Both the position numbers and the translations under genes were made by a program. Source: JAAUUJ01 sp964392245 (GTDB taxonomy: Bacteria; Cyanobacteriota; Cyanobacteriia; Thermostichales; Thermostichaceae). From it: a stretch of 64,000 bases of DNA. Below, piece after piece: positions 46,907 through 54,841 of the stretch. The notes beneath the pieces were generated by a model. That model had not been told where the DNA came from, did not search any database, and saw only the letters and a list, made by a program, of their open reading frames with translations. Location: contig CAYMOX010000008.1 of assembly GCA_964392245.1 (NCBI GenBank), positions 1 to 64,000 of the forward strand, given 5' to 3'. The stretch's first letter is position 1, and each line of letters begins with the position of its first letter.

Positions 46907-47016
46907 AAGAGGGGTCTGCATCCTTCCCTTGAGCCTTCCTGATCCCCCTCTGTAAATCGGGCAGGGAGACTCCAGCGTCCACTATTGTGGAGACAGGTTG
47001 CGTTCTGCTCAAATGT

Positions 47017-47994
47017 ATGGAAACCACTGCCTCCGCCAGTCAGTCCTCTTTGCTCCCTCTCACGGCACAGATCAACCAGTTAACTGCGAATGTGGGATCT
47101 GTCTTCCTGGGGAAATCAGAGGTGGTCCAGATGGTGGTGACCGCGCTGATCGCCCGTGGCCATATTTTGCTGGAGGATGTCCCTGGGGTGGGAAAGACTA
47201 CCCTGGCCCAGGCCATCGCCCGCAGTTTGGGGGCAGACTTTCAACGCATTCAATTCACCAGCGATCTTTTGCCCAGCGATATTCTCGGGATCAGTATTTT
47301 TAATAAAGACACGCGCGCCTTTGAGTTTCGTCCTGGACCGATTTTTGCCCATGTTGTTCTGGCGGATGAAATCAACCGCACCTCCCCACGCACCCAGAGT
47401 GCCCTGTTGGAGGCCATGGCCGAGAGCCGCATCTCTCTCGATGATCAAACCTATCGCCTGCCAGATCCCTTTATTGTCCTGGCCACCCAAAACCCCCTCG
47501 AGTACCACGGCACCTATCCTCTGCCAGAGAGTCAGCTGGATCGGTTTTTAATGCGTCTCTCCATTGGCTATCCAGCTCAGGATATTGAGCGCAAGCTCTT
47601 GCTGGAACGGCGTGCCTCTGAGCCTGTTGAGGAACTGAAAACCGCCCTGACCCTGCCATCACTACAGGAGATTCAGACCAAGGTGGATCAGGTGCAAATG
47701 GATGAATCGCTGGCGGAATACATTCTGCAGGTGGTGCAGGCAACTCGGACCTCATCACTCTTGCGGGCAGGGGTTTCGACTCGGGGGGCACTGGCCATCG
47801 CTCGGGCTGCCAGAGCTCATGCCCTGGTCCAGGGTCGCACCTATTGCATTCCCGATGATCTCACGCATCTCTTTGTGCCGGTTCTGGCTCACCGCATTTC
47901 TCTGAGTGGGCTGCCGGATTCTTTCCAGAGTACACGCCGCGAAGCCGAAACGATCATTCAGGATATTGTGTCGGGGATCGAGGCTCCAGTGTGA
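47017..47994 (+). CDS. MoxR-family AAA+ ATPase
   Basis: 325 residues from ATG 47017; GTG 46987 adds ten residues. Walker A DVPGVGKTTLAQAIA, Walker B VVLADEINRTSPRTQ, sensor ATQNPLEYHGTYPLPE and the C-terminal lid STRGALAIARAARA are typical of MoxR chaperone ATPases that work with DUF58/vWA partners. The next gene overlaps by GTGA and encodes such a DUF58 protein, the classic pairing. The exact client is unknown. Confidence 0.93.
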   Translation: METTASASQSSLLPLTAQINQLTANVGSVFLGKSEVVQMVVTALIARGHILLEDVPGVGKTTLAQAIARSLGADFQRIQFTSDLLPSDILGISIFNKDTRAFEFRPGPIFAHVVLADEINRTSPRTQSALLEAMAESRISLDDQTYRLPDPFIVLATQNPLEYHGTYPLPESQLDRFLMRLSIGYPAQDIERKLLLERRASEPVEELKTALTLPSLQEIQTKVDQVQMDESLAEYILQVVQATRTSSLLRAGVSTRGALAIARAARAHALVQGRTYCIPDDLTHLFVPVLAHRISLSGLPDSFQSTRREAETIIQDIVSGIEAPV

Positions 47995-49091
47995 AGGTGG
48001 GCAGCAGGTTTCGTTTACCCCGCAAGTTTTCTCTGACACGGATCGGTCGCATTTTTATTGGCATCACGATCCTGGTGAGTATTGCTGCATTCAACACCGG
48101 CAACAATGCCCTCTATCTGTTGTTTTCATTAATGCTGAGTCTGATCCTGATCAGCGGCATCCTTTCCGAGGCGGTTCTGCAGGGGATCAGGATCGAGCGA
48201 CAGTGGCCCCAGCATATTTTTGCAGGCCAGGACACAATGATTCCGGTGAAAGTCGTCAATACCAAGCGCCGAGCCAGCTACTCGTTGCTGATCAGTGAGC
48301 AAGTGGAGGATCTCAGCCACCCTTCTATCTTCATTTTGCAACTGGATCCCCAGAAGGAGATCACATCCTCCTATCGCTTGAATTTTCCCAGACGGGGAGT
48401 ATGGAGAAGTCAGGGCTACGAGATCACCACCACTTTTCCTTTTGAACTGTTTCGCAAAGGTCTGGAAGTCTTTCAACCCAGAGAGATTCTGGTTTATCCG
48501 CGCCCCATTCCTCCCACACGGCTTCCCCACTTCCCCAGCCGTCCCCTGGGAGAGATCGCCCGCCCTATCAAAGGGCATACCGGAGACTTTCATAGCTTCA
48601 GGGAGTACCGTAGCAGCGATAGCATGCGGTATGTGCACTGGAAAGTGTCTGCCAAGCGGGATCAACTGGTGATCCGCGAGCTGGAGGGACAGGATCTGGA
48701 CAGTCTAATTGTCTGTTTTTACAACAGCTGGCAGCCTTATCCCCACTCATTAACATGGACTTGCCAAGATCCTGAGCAACATCGCCATCGGCTGGAGCGG
48801 GGGGTGGAAGCCTGTGCTGGATTGATTCAGCATTTGATTGGTCGCAGACATCCCCTTGCCTTGGCTACGCTGCAGGATCGCACCCCCTACGGCAACAGTG
48901 CCCAGCACATGGAGGCGATCCTGAGAGTCTTGGCGCGTCTGCAATTTGTAGGAGAGCCGGACAGCCCTACCCCAACCCAAACGCTTACTTTTGATCTGCA
49001 ACCCCAGGATCGCTGTATTCTCATGGCAGAAGGGCCTGCATTTCCTGACATCAGCACAGGGCAAGTGGTGGCCAAGATCCCTTTTGGGTAA
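47991..49091 (+). CDS. DUF58 membrane protein
   Basis: 366 residues from a GTG that overlaps the moxR-like stop. Two membrane helices lie near the N-terminus (IGRIFIGITILVSIAAF; LYLLFSLMLSLILISGIL), followed by a beta-rich part. The DUF58 core (FHSFREYRSSDSMRYVHWK) resembles a degenerate vWA fold. Family members act with MoxR ATPases, often in envelope processes. The 3' end abuts the convergent DUF192 gene with no spacer. Confidence 0.9.
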   Translation: MKVGSRFRLPRKFSLTRIGRIFIGITILVSIAAFNTGNNALYLLFSLMLSLILISGILSEAVLQGIRIERQWPQHIFAGQDTMIPVKVVNTKRRASYSLLISEQVEDLSHPSIFILQLDPQKEITSSYRLNFPRRGVWRSQGYEITTTFPFELFRKGLEVFQPREILVYPRPIPPTRLPHFPSRPLGEIARPIKGHTGDFHSFREYRSSDSMRYVHWKVSAKRDQLVIRELEGQDLDSLIVCFYNSWQPYPHSLTWTCQDPEQHRHRLERGVEACAGLIQHLIGRRHPLALATLQDRTPYGNSAQHMEAILRVLARLQFVGEPDSPTPTQTLTFDLQPQDRCILMAEGPAFPDISTGQVVAKIPFG

Positions 49092-49622
49092 TCATTCGAT
49101 CTCTGAGACTTCGATGGTATCGCCCACTTCCAAACCCAGTTCCTGAGCGGTACCCCCTCGAAATTCCAGCACCTGATCCACCAGCTGATCGCGAGGAGGG
49201 CCATAGGTGGGGCAGGGTTGTTCCAGACAGCTGGGCACATTATCCGCCAGATGCACAATCTTGCCATCCAGCATAAAAATGATGTCGAGGGGGATGTAGG
49301 TGTTGTACATCCAGAAGGTGGCGGGGCGAGGTGGATCCATGGGGAAAAGCATCCCCCCATCCTCGGGCAGTTCCTCGCGGAACATCAGACCCAAACTTTG
49401 CTGTTGCGGAGTTCTCGCCACTTCCAGATCAAAGGTGCGATCTCCGATCACAGCTTGCGCCTCGATTTTCATGTTCTGGGGCTGCATCTTGTCAATTTGA
49501 GTCTCAGCCATCGTGACCTGGGGCGATCCGAACACCAGCACAGCTGCCAGTGGTAAGACCAGACCTGTGGAGCGGCACAGAAAAGCTTGAGAACGGATGG
49601 GGTTTAATGGAGGAAAGTTCAT
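49092..49622 (-). CDS. Exported DUF192 protein
   Basis: 176 residues with a signal peptide (LVLPLAAVLVFG, cleavage near TMAE). The DUF192 domain (about 50-175) shows ARTPQQQSLGLMFRE, FWMYNTYIPLDIIF and VLEFRGGTAQELGLEVGD. The family has a small beta-barrel fold and no agreed function. The two Cys in CLEQPCP are typical of exported members. Confidence 0.9.
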   Translation of the reverse strand: MNFPPLNPIRSQAFLCRSTGLVLPLAAVLVFGSPQVTMAETQIDKMQPQNMKIEAQAVIGDRTFDLEVARTPQQQSLGLMFREELPEDGGMLFPMDPPRPATFWMYNTYIPLDIIFMLDGKIVHLADNVPSCLEQPCPTYGPPRDQLVDQVLEFRGGTAQELGLEVGDTIEVSEIE

Positions 49623-49794
49623 AGGTGATCCAGGATAAGACAGAGGCCAGAGATGATCCTTCCTCAGGCTATCAGACTCTTTAGCCTCCCAGTATTTTTG
49701 AGAAGCGTGACAACCGTAACCCAGAACATCTGAAGATCGCTGAGTTTGAACGCTTATATTCTCAGAACATAGGATCTTAAAGCTCCCTCACCCG

Positions 49795-50469
49795 ATGGTT
49801 TTCCCCACCCATGACGATCAAAGATTTCAAGCCATTGAACAACAGTTGTTTTCCTTAATCAGGCGAGTCGAGGCCCTGGAGGCACGGCAACCAGATCTAA
49901 CGGCAGTCCCCCCTCAACAGCTGCCATCTACTCCTGGTGAGGACAAAGTCATAGGCACTCTCTCCTACCACGGAATCCTGCAGATGGGAGATGATGTCTG
50001 TGAATGGGATCGGGATCACGCCGTCCATAAGCTGGTGGATCTGGAGCAGATTGCCCAAATTCTCTCGGCCCTCAGTTATCCGGTACGACTGCAGCTGGTA
50101 CGCCTCCTTTTGTTCAGATCCTGCAGCAGTCAGCAACTGCAATCCGATCTGGGCATTGAATCAGGCACGCTTTATCATCATCTGAAGCCCTTGCTTGCTC
50201 TGGGGATCGCGACTCAGCCCAGTCGCAGTGCCTACCAGATCGCCCCTCATCGTTTAGAATCAGGCCCTCTAGACTTTTTAGCTTCTTCATTGCCCCATGA
50301 CACAGTGTCGCTCAGCTCTACCCTACAATTTCTATTCCCACCGCCCTTTGGTTGTGCAGTTCTCTGCCCTGGATCTCAGTTCTGTCACCGGTATTTTGCT
50401 CGCCCGCCTAGCAGAGAAACATCTGCAGGTTTGCCGCAGATTAGCTGCCTGTATTCAAGAGTGGCGTGA
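49795..50469 (+). CDS. ArsR-like winged-helix regulator with a disrupted C-terminus
   Basis: The frame codes for 224 residues. The winged helix lies at about 85-155 (LSALSYPVRLQLVRLLL, SGTLYHHLKPLLALG). The N-terminal 80 residues include a possible coiled coil. After about residue 167 the protein loses a normal look (FLFPPPFGCAVLCPGS) because another frame, coding for an IS1380-type transposase start, runs through the same bases from 50297. The original regulator therefore probably ended near here or was broken by the element. The 170 bases upstream contain GAAC repeats around an AT-rich core (49747-49772) that could be an operator, but the match to SmtB-type sites is poor. Confidence 0.65.
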   Translation: MVFPTHDDQRFQAIEQQLFSLIRRVEALEARQPDLTAVPPQQLPSTPGEDKVIGTLSYHGILQMGDDVCEWDRDHAVHKLVDLEQIAQILSALSYPVRLQLVRLLLFRSCSSQQLQSDLGIESGTLYHHLKPLLALGIATQPSRSAYQIAPHRLESGPLDFLASSLPHDTVSLSSTLQFLFPPPFGCAVLCPGSQFCHRYFARPPSRETSAGLPQISCLYSRVA

Positions 50470-50620
50470 CCCCCGCAAGGTCGTCCACACCTTGCTACAG
50501 TTGGTTAGCCAACGGGTCTATCAAAACGGGTGGCAGGATATGAAGATGCTAACGATAGCAATCAGCTCCGGCATGACCCTATTTTCAAAATGGCCTGTGA
50601 TCTGCCATTACTGAATCCTG
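50297..50620 (+). pseudogene. IS1380-type transposase remnant (N-terminal part, frameshifted)
   Basis: From ATG 50297 one frame reads LDLSSVTGILLARLAEKH and RDPRKVVHTLLQLVSQRVY, the known start pattern of IS1380-family transposases. Near 50525 the continuation moves to another frame, which reads GYEDANDSNQLRHDPIFK, the family hallmark, beginning at 50536. So there is a net one-base deletion (or two-base insertion). Homology stops near 50610. A full transposase is about 400 residues or more, so this is a dead fragment; no terminal repeats were found. Confidence 0.8.
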
Positions 50621-50895
50621 AGATCGTGCAAGCCTGGGCTGAGCAACTACAGAATCTGAGACCGGATCAACTTGCACTCATACCTCATCAACCTCAAGGA
50701 TGAGAACTTCTCTGTACTTTTTACCGCCTCCAGTGTTTGCTAAGCCTGAGTGAATTCGCTGAATCAGGGGGTCGCTCCTTTCAAACTTGGCTGGATCAGA
50801 TCCCGGTTCAACCTCTCTGCCTCTCAGAGACAGAGATAAAAATGCTCTGGAATTGCAATACCCCCACTGATCTGCAGAAAATTCAAGGCGAGTAA
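50621..50895 (+). other. Residual open frame with one in-frame stop after the transposase fragment
   Basis: In the same frame as the ArsR-like gene the bases read as plausible protein (NPEIVQAWAEQLQNL), hit TGA at 50701-50703, continue (SLSEFAESGGRSFQTW) and end with TAA at 50893-50895. It may be the cut-off 3' end of the ArsR-like gene or of another gene. It overlaps the end of the convergent GNAT gene. No function is proposed. Confidence 0.4.
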
Positions 50896-51809
50896 AACTC
50901 TAGATCTCTGTACATAATCACCCGATCATAGAGAGGGAGTCCCGCTGCTTTTTCCTGTTGCCGGATTAGTTGAAATCCAGGGGAGAGGTCTCGATCCTCC
51001 CAGGTGCGGAACCCCATCTTCAGATAAAAGGGAGCATTCCAGGGGATGGAGCGAAACGTCGAGAGAGTCACCACGGGGTAGCCCTCCTGCTTGGACCACT
51101 GCAATACAGTCTCCACGATGCGGCGCCCGATCCCCCGTCTGCCATGGCGAGGGTCCACATCTATTTCCTCCAAATAGGCCGTCTGATCTAGCTCCCGCAC
51201 CACCGCAAACCCCACCAGGCATGTCTCTCCTTCTGGATATACCACCCATACTTGCCCGTTGAGAAAGCGATCATAAAGCTTGACCCAAGGCATGGGTTCA
51301 CCCTCCGCCAGGTGGGCATAAGTCGTTTCACGGAAGCGTTGGGCGGCTCGTTTTTCAATACCTGCGAGATGATCCAGGTCGGTATAACGGGCAGGGCGAA
51401 TCCGATAACGGCTGGTGATCCGTCCCACAAAAGAGTCCAGTTGCTCGCCCCAATGAGACACAGACGCAAGGGGCTCGAATAGATTGTCCACTCCATGGAT
51501 ACCCGAAAGTTCGGTTACCGTGACCTCCAGTTCAGAGAAGAAATCGCCCATGTCCTGGAAGGGATCCAGATGAGTTGCCCATACTCTGTCTAACCCTTCA
51601 AGTCGGCAACGGCGTAATAGCTGCTGATGTTCCTTTAATGCCCATTGATGCTCTGGATTGGGTTCAACACTGACCCATTGACTCAACAGTTGTTCGGCTT
51701 CAGCCTGTAACAGCTGCGGGTGATCCTTGAGAAGAAGCAGGGAGTCTCTCAGGGTTTTTGCGGAAATAAACTCCACCAGTAGTTGAGGAAGGGAAGGTGA
51801 ATCCTGCAT
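50883..51809 (-). CDS. GNAT-family N-acetyltransferase with helical N-terminal domain
   Basis: 308 residues. Residues 1-95 are helical (LLLLKDHPQLLQAEAEQLLSQW, HQQLLRRCRLEGLD), like repeats seen in cyanobacterial CHAT/TPR proteins. Residues about 135-308 are a GNAT domain with the acetyl-CoA loop VDPRHGRRGIGRRIVE and a C-terminal APFYLKMGFR strand-helix. The substrate is unknown. It is divergent from the methyltransferase gene at 51918. Confidence 0.85.
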   Translation of the reverse strand: MQDSPSLPQLLVEFISAKTLRDSLLLLKDHPQLLQAEAEQLLSQWVSVEPNPEHQWALKEHQQLLRRCRLEGLDRVWATHLDPFQDMGDFFSELEVTVTELSGIHGVDNLFEPLASVSHWGEQLDSFVGRITSRYRIRPARYTDLDHLAGIEKRAAQRFRETTYAHLAEGEPMPWVKLYDRFLNGQVWVVYPEGETCLVGFAVVRELDQTAYLEEIDVDPRHGRRGIGRRIVETVLQWSKQEGYPVVTLSTFRSIPWNAPFYLKMGFRTWEDRDLSPGFQLIRQQEKAAGLPLYDRVIMYRDLEFYSP

Positions 51810-51917
51810 ACGGCTGAAAAGGCATCAATTCATCCTCTGTCCTAACTGACATTGTGTGCTGTCAGGTCAGGGAATCTTAACGAAACATCTCTGCATCATT
51901 TTCGTCTATCTCTAAAT

Positions 51918-52670
51918 ATGGATACCGTTGAGCGTTTCACCACCAAGGCTGAACATTATGTACGCTACCGCTGGGATTATGCGCCGGAAGCATTTGTGGC
52001 ACTGAGAGATCACGCCCAGCTGTCGGCCTTCACCAGAGTGGCGGATATTGGATCGGGACCAGGGACGATTGCCCGTCATCTCCTTGATCAAGTGGCGCGG
52101 ATCTATGCCGTTGAACCCAATGCCGCCATGCGCCAGATAGCCCAACGCTCTGTGGGGACTCCTTCCAATTTAGAATTTCTGGATGCCCTGGCCAATGAAA
52201 CCACGTTGCCCGATCAAAGTGTGGATCTGATTACTGTCGGGCGAGCCCTGCACTGGTTCCCTAAAGAGCTTACCCGCAGAGAGTTTCAACGGATCCTGGT
52301 CCCTGCTGGGTGGCTAGCTATCTTCAAGGTTTCCTGCCCGAATTCGGATCTTCTCAATGCCATGGAAAGTTTGAAAAACGAAACCCTGGGCTGGGATAGC
52401 TCAACCCCCACTGGCAAGATTGAGCCTGCGTTGCTCTCCTTCTACTTTGGGCATGAGAATTACCTGATCCGCGAATTTCCCCATCGTCAGCAAGAAAGGT
52501 TCAATGATTTTCTGGGTCGGTTAACATCTAAATCCCATGCTCCCGATCCTGGAGATCCCTCATACTCCCACTTTCAAGAGGCAGTGAAGGGGATCTTCGC
52601 TCAGTTTGCCCATGATGACATTCTGACTCTGGACTTGATCACGGAACTTGTTCTGGGGCAGATCGGTTAA
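51918..52670 (+). CDS. Class I SAM-dependent methyltransferase
   Basis: 250 residues from ATG 51918; an in-frame extension to 51852 is possible but looks non-coding. Motif I is VADIGSGPGTIARHLL, then YAVEPNAAM (acidic loop) and VDLITVGRALHWF. This is the Methyltransf_11 pattern shared by small-molecule methyltransferases. The substrate cannot be told. It lies 11 bases from the convergent end of the Mop-domain regulator. Confidence 0.87.
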   Translation: MDTVERFTTKAEHYVRYRWDYAPEAFVALRDHAQLSAFTRVADIGSGPGTIARHLLDQVARIYAVEPNAAMRQIAQRSVGTPSNLEFLDALANETTLPDQSVDLITVGRALHWFPKELTRREFQRILVPAGWLAIFKVSCPNSDLLNAMESLKNETLGWDSSTPTGKIEPALLSFYFGHENYLIREFPHRQQERFNDFLGRLTSKSHAPDPGDPSYSHFQEAVKGIFAQFAHDDILTLDLITELVLGQIG

Positions 52671-52681
52671 AGCGTTGACCT

Positions 52682-53065
52682 TCAGTCCACAGCAATCATG
52701 ACATCGGAGGACTTGATCACCGCATAAGCTTGCTTGCCAACCTCCAGCCCCAATCGTTCGGCTGAGGCTTTTGTGATTACAGAGGTAACCTCAATGTCGG
52801 GCGCGATCTCCAGTGTCACCTCAGCATTGACGGCTCCCAGCACAATCTGCTTTACCGTTCCCTTGAGAAGGTTGCGAGCACTAACGTTCATACCTTGGAA
52901 ATGTTGAGTAGATAATTGTCTAATCATATCAGGGCTGAGGCTACGTAACAGTTCACGGAGAACATCTGTCTTGGTCCGCTGAGTAAACTCACAAAATTGC
53001 TCCAGCTGTTGTCGCTCCAGCTCGGAGGTTTGGAAGGTAATCCACCCCTGGCTTTTTCTTGGCAT
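52682..53065 (-). CDS. Ribbon-helix-helix/Mop-domain protein, probable molybdate-responsive regulator
   Basis: 127 residues. Residues 1-45 look like a ribbon-helix-helix DNA-binding motif (strand GWITFQTS, helix LERQQLEQFCEFTQRT, helix KTDVLRELLRSL). Residues 59-127 are a molbindin (Mop/TOBE) domain: MNVSARNLLKGTVKQI, GAVNAEVTLEI and VIKSSDVMIAV, the molybdate-binding pattern also found in ModE. Classic ModE has a winged helix instead. It is transcribed away from modA-modD-modBC across a 65-base region with a palindrome, so it probably senses molybdate and regulates that operon and itself. Confidence 0.85.
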   Translation of the reverse strand: MPRKSQGWITFQTSELERQQLEQFCEFTQRTKTDVLRELLRSLSPDMIRQLSTQHFQGMNVSARNLLKGTVKQIVLGAVNAEVTLEIAPDIEVTSVITKASAERLGLEVGKQAYAVIKSSDVMIAVD

Positions 53066-53076
53066 GTCTCACTCAC

Positions 53077-53115
53077 TACCAAAATAGTTGGTAACTCAAC
53101 CTATGATGCTTGGTA
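53077..53115. promoter_or_regulatory. Palindrome and repeat between the Mop regulator and modA; candidate operator
   Basis: TACCAA (53077-53082), a five-base spacer and TTGGTA (53088-53093) form a perfect inverted repeat. TTGGTA recurs at 53110-53115, 22 bases (about two helical turns) on. The site begins 12 bases before the regulator ATG and ends just before modA, as expected for a shared molybdate operator. Ribbon-helix-helix proteins commonly bind such short repeats. Confidence 0.6.
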
Positions 53116-53130
53116 TGTCAACCTTACCTC

Positions 53131-53925
53131 ATGAAGATAGAACCTATGCAGCGCAGACTTATCCTGAGTTCGTTGACCTTACTTGCATCACTCTCCACTC
53201 TGGGGTTGGCTCCGATTGTAGCTAGAGCACAGTCTACCTCTCTAACGATCTCGGTAGCTGCCAGTTTACAAGATGCGATCAATGCTCTTCAGCCTCTCTA
53301 TCAAGAGAAAAATCCTGACATCGAACTCGTAATTAACTTTGGCTCTTCAGGATCTCTGCAACAACAAATCGAGCAAGGTGCACCTGTTGATCTATTTATT
53401 TCAGCAGCAGCTCGACAGATGAACGCTCTCGCAGAAAAAGAGCTTATCCTTCCTGAAACAAAAACAATTCTGGTCACAAACGAGTTGGTCCTGATCACTC
53501 CAATTAATAGCCCTTTGATCGAAAATCCTGAGGATCTAACCCAGCCTGATATTGAAAGAATTGCTTTAGGCGAGCCGAGCTCTGTGCCAGCTGGAACCTA
53601 TGCTCAGCAAGCTTTAACTGCATTGGATCTAATATCTGAGCTAGAATCAAAGTTTGTCTTTGGGAAAGATGTTCGACAGTTGCTTAACTATGTGGAGACA
53701 GACAATGTAGATGTCGGGATTTTGTACCAAACTGATGCTTTAGTATCTGATAAAGTCAAGGTTAGCTTCGTGTTCCCGCCAGAAACTCATGAGCCGATTG
53801 TCTATCCTATGGCTGTGATTAAGGGGAGTGATCATCCAGAGGCAGCAGGTGCTTTTGCTGAGTTTCTGAAGGGGGAAGCAGCAGAAAGAGTCTGGGAAGA
53901 GTTTGGATTTAAAGCAGCAAAGTGA
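53131..53925 (+). CDS. modA: Molybdate ABC transporter, periplasmic binding protein ModA
   Basis: 264 residues from ATG 53131; ATG 53146 (MQRRLIL) is also possible. The signal peptide ends near VARA-QST. ModA motifs: ISVAASLQDAINALQPLYQ, NFGSSGSLQQQIEQGAPVDLF (Ser oxyanion contacts), ALGEPSSVPAGTYAQQAL and a late Tyr/Asp region DVGILYQTDAL. It captures molybdate or tungstate. First gene of modA-modD-modBC, 24 bases before modD, and controlled most likely by the divergent Mop regulator. Confidence 0.94.
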   Translation: MKIEPMQRRLILSSLTLLASLSTLGLAPIVARAQSTSLTISVAASLQDAINALQPLYQEKNPDIELVINFGSSGSLQQQIEQGAPVDLFISAAARQMNALAEKELILPETKTILVTNELVLITPINSPLIENPEDLTQPDIERIALGEPSSVPAGTYAQQALTALDLISELESKFVFGKDVRQLLNYVETDNVDVGILYQTDALVSDKVKVSFVFPPETHEPIVYPMAVIKGSDHPEAAGAFAEFLKGEAAERVWEEFGFKAAK

Positions 53926-53949
53926 CCGTAGTATGTTCTTAAGTTAGTT

Positions 53950-54807
53950 ATGCTGATATGCAGTCTGGAAGATCACGAACTGATCCGGCTTTGGCGTGAA
54001 GATGTGCCTTATCTGGATTTAACAACTCAAGTCCTGGAGATCGGGGAGCCATTGGCGCAGATTCAGTTTTTCGCAAGGGATCCCTTGGTTTTGTGTGGTA
54101 GCGAAGAAGCAGGTCGGCTCCTCACGTTGGTCGGAGCTACTGTAACAACTCAAGTTGCCAGTGGATCCAGGATCTTGACCGGCGATCTATTCCTGGAAGG
54201 GGTGGGGACTGTTGCTGTTTTACATCAGGTGTGGCGCGTGGCTCTCTCATTGCTGGAATATGCCTCAGGAGTCGCGACCCAAACGGATCGGATGCTTAAA
54301 GCAGCCCATCAAGTTGATCCTAAAATTATGCTACTAACCAGCAGGAAAGTCATTCCTGGGACAAAAGCGTTAGCAATCAAGGCGATTGTTGCAGGGGGAG
54401 CCTATCCCCATCGACTTGGCCTCTCTGAAACCGTCCTAGTCTTTGAAGAACATCTGATGTTTTTGGGCGGAATCCAGGCTCTAATTGAAGAATTGTCTGA
54501 TCTGCAATGCAAATTGAAGGAGAAAAAGATTCTGGTTGAAGTTAAAGCCATTCCTGCTGCCCTAGAACTAGCCAAAGCTGGGATCGATGGGATTCAGTTC
54601 GACAAATTACCTCCTGATCAAATCCAAGCAGTAGTCCCTCAGATCCGGGCTATTCATCCCTCCATTCTGCTCTTGGCTGCAGGAGGGATCCACGCTGGCA
54701 ATATTGCCTCTTATGCCAGAACAGGGGTAGATGGGTTGGTGTCTACATCCCCCTACTACGCACCGCCTGCAGATATTGGAGTTCGGTTCATCTGTAAAAA
54801 GGCGTGA
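53950..54807 (+). CDS. modD: ModD protein (NadC-like phosphoribosyltransferase homologue)
   Basis: 285 residues. Fold and motifs follow quinolinate phosphoribosyltransferase relatives: DVPYLDLTTQ, EYASGVATQTDRM, LTSRKVIPGTKALAIKAI, GGAYPHRLGLSETVLVF and LAAGGIHAGNIASYARTGVDG. The HRLGLSET block and the place inside a mod operon identify the ModD subgroup. Its reaction is not established; a role in molybdenum handling is assumed from gene context. Confidence 0.9.
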   Translation: MLICSLEDHELIRLWREDVPYLDLTTQVLEIGEPLAQIQFFARDPLVLCGSEEAGRLLTLVGATVTTQVASGSRILTGDLFLEGVGTVAVLHQVWRVALSLLEYASGVATQTDRMLKAAHQVDPKIMLLTSRKVIPGTKALAIKAIVAGGAYPHRLGLSETVLVFEEHLMFLGGIQALIEELSDLQCKLKEKKILVEVKAIPAALELAKAGIDGIQFDKLPPDQIQAVVPQIRAIHPSILLLAAGGIHAGNIASYARTGVDGLVSTSPYYAPPADIGVRFICKKA

Positions 54808-54841
54808 TCACTCCACAAGGCAACTCCATAGAGAGAATAGG

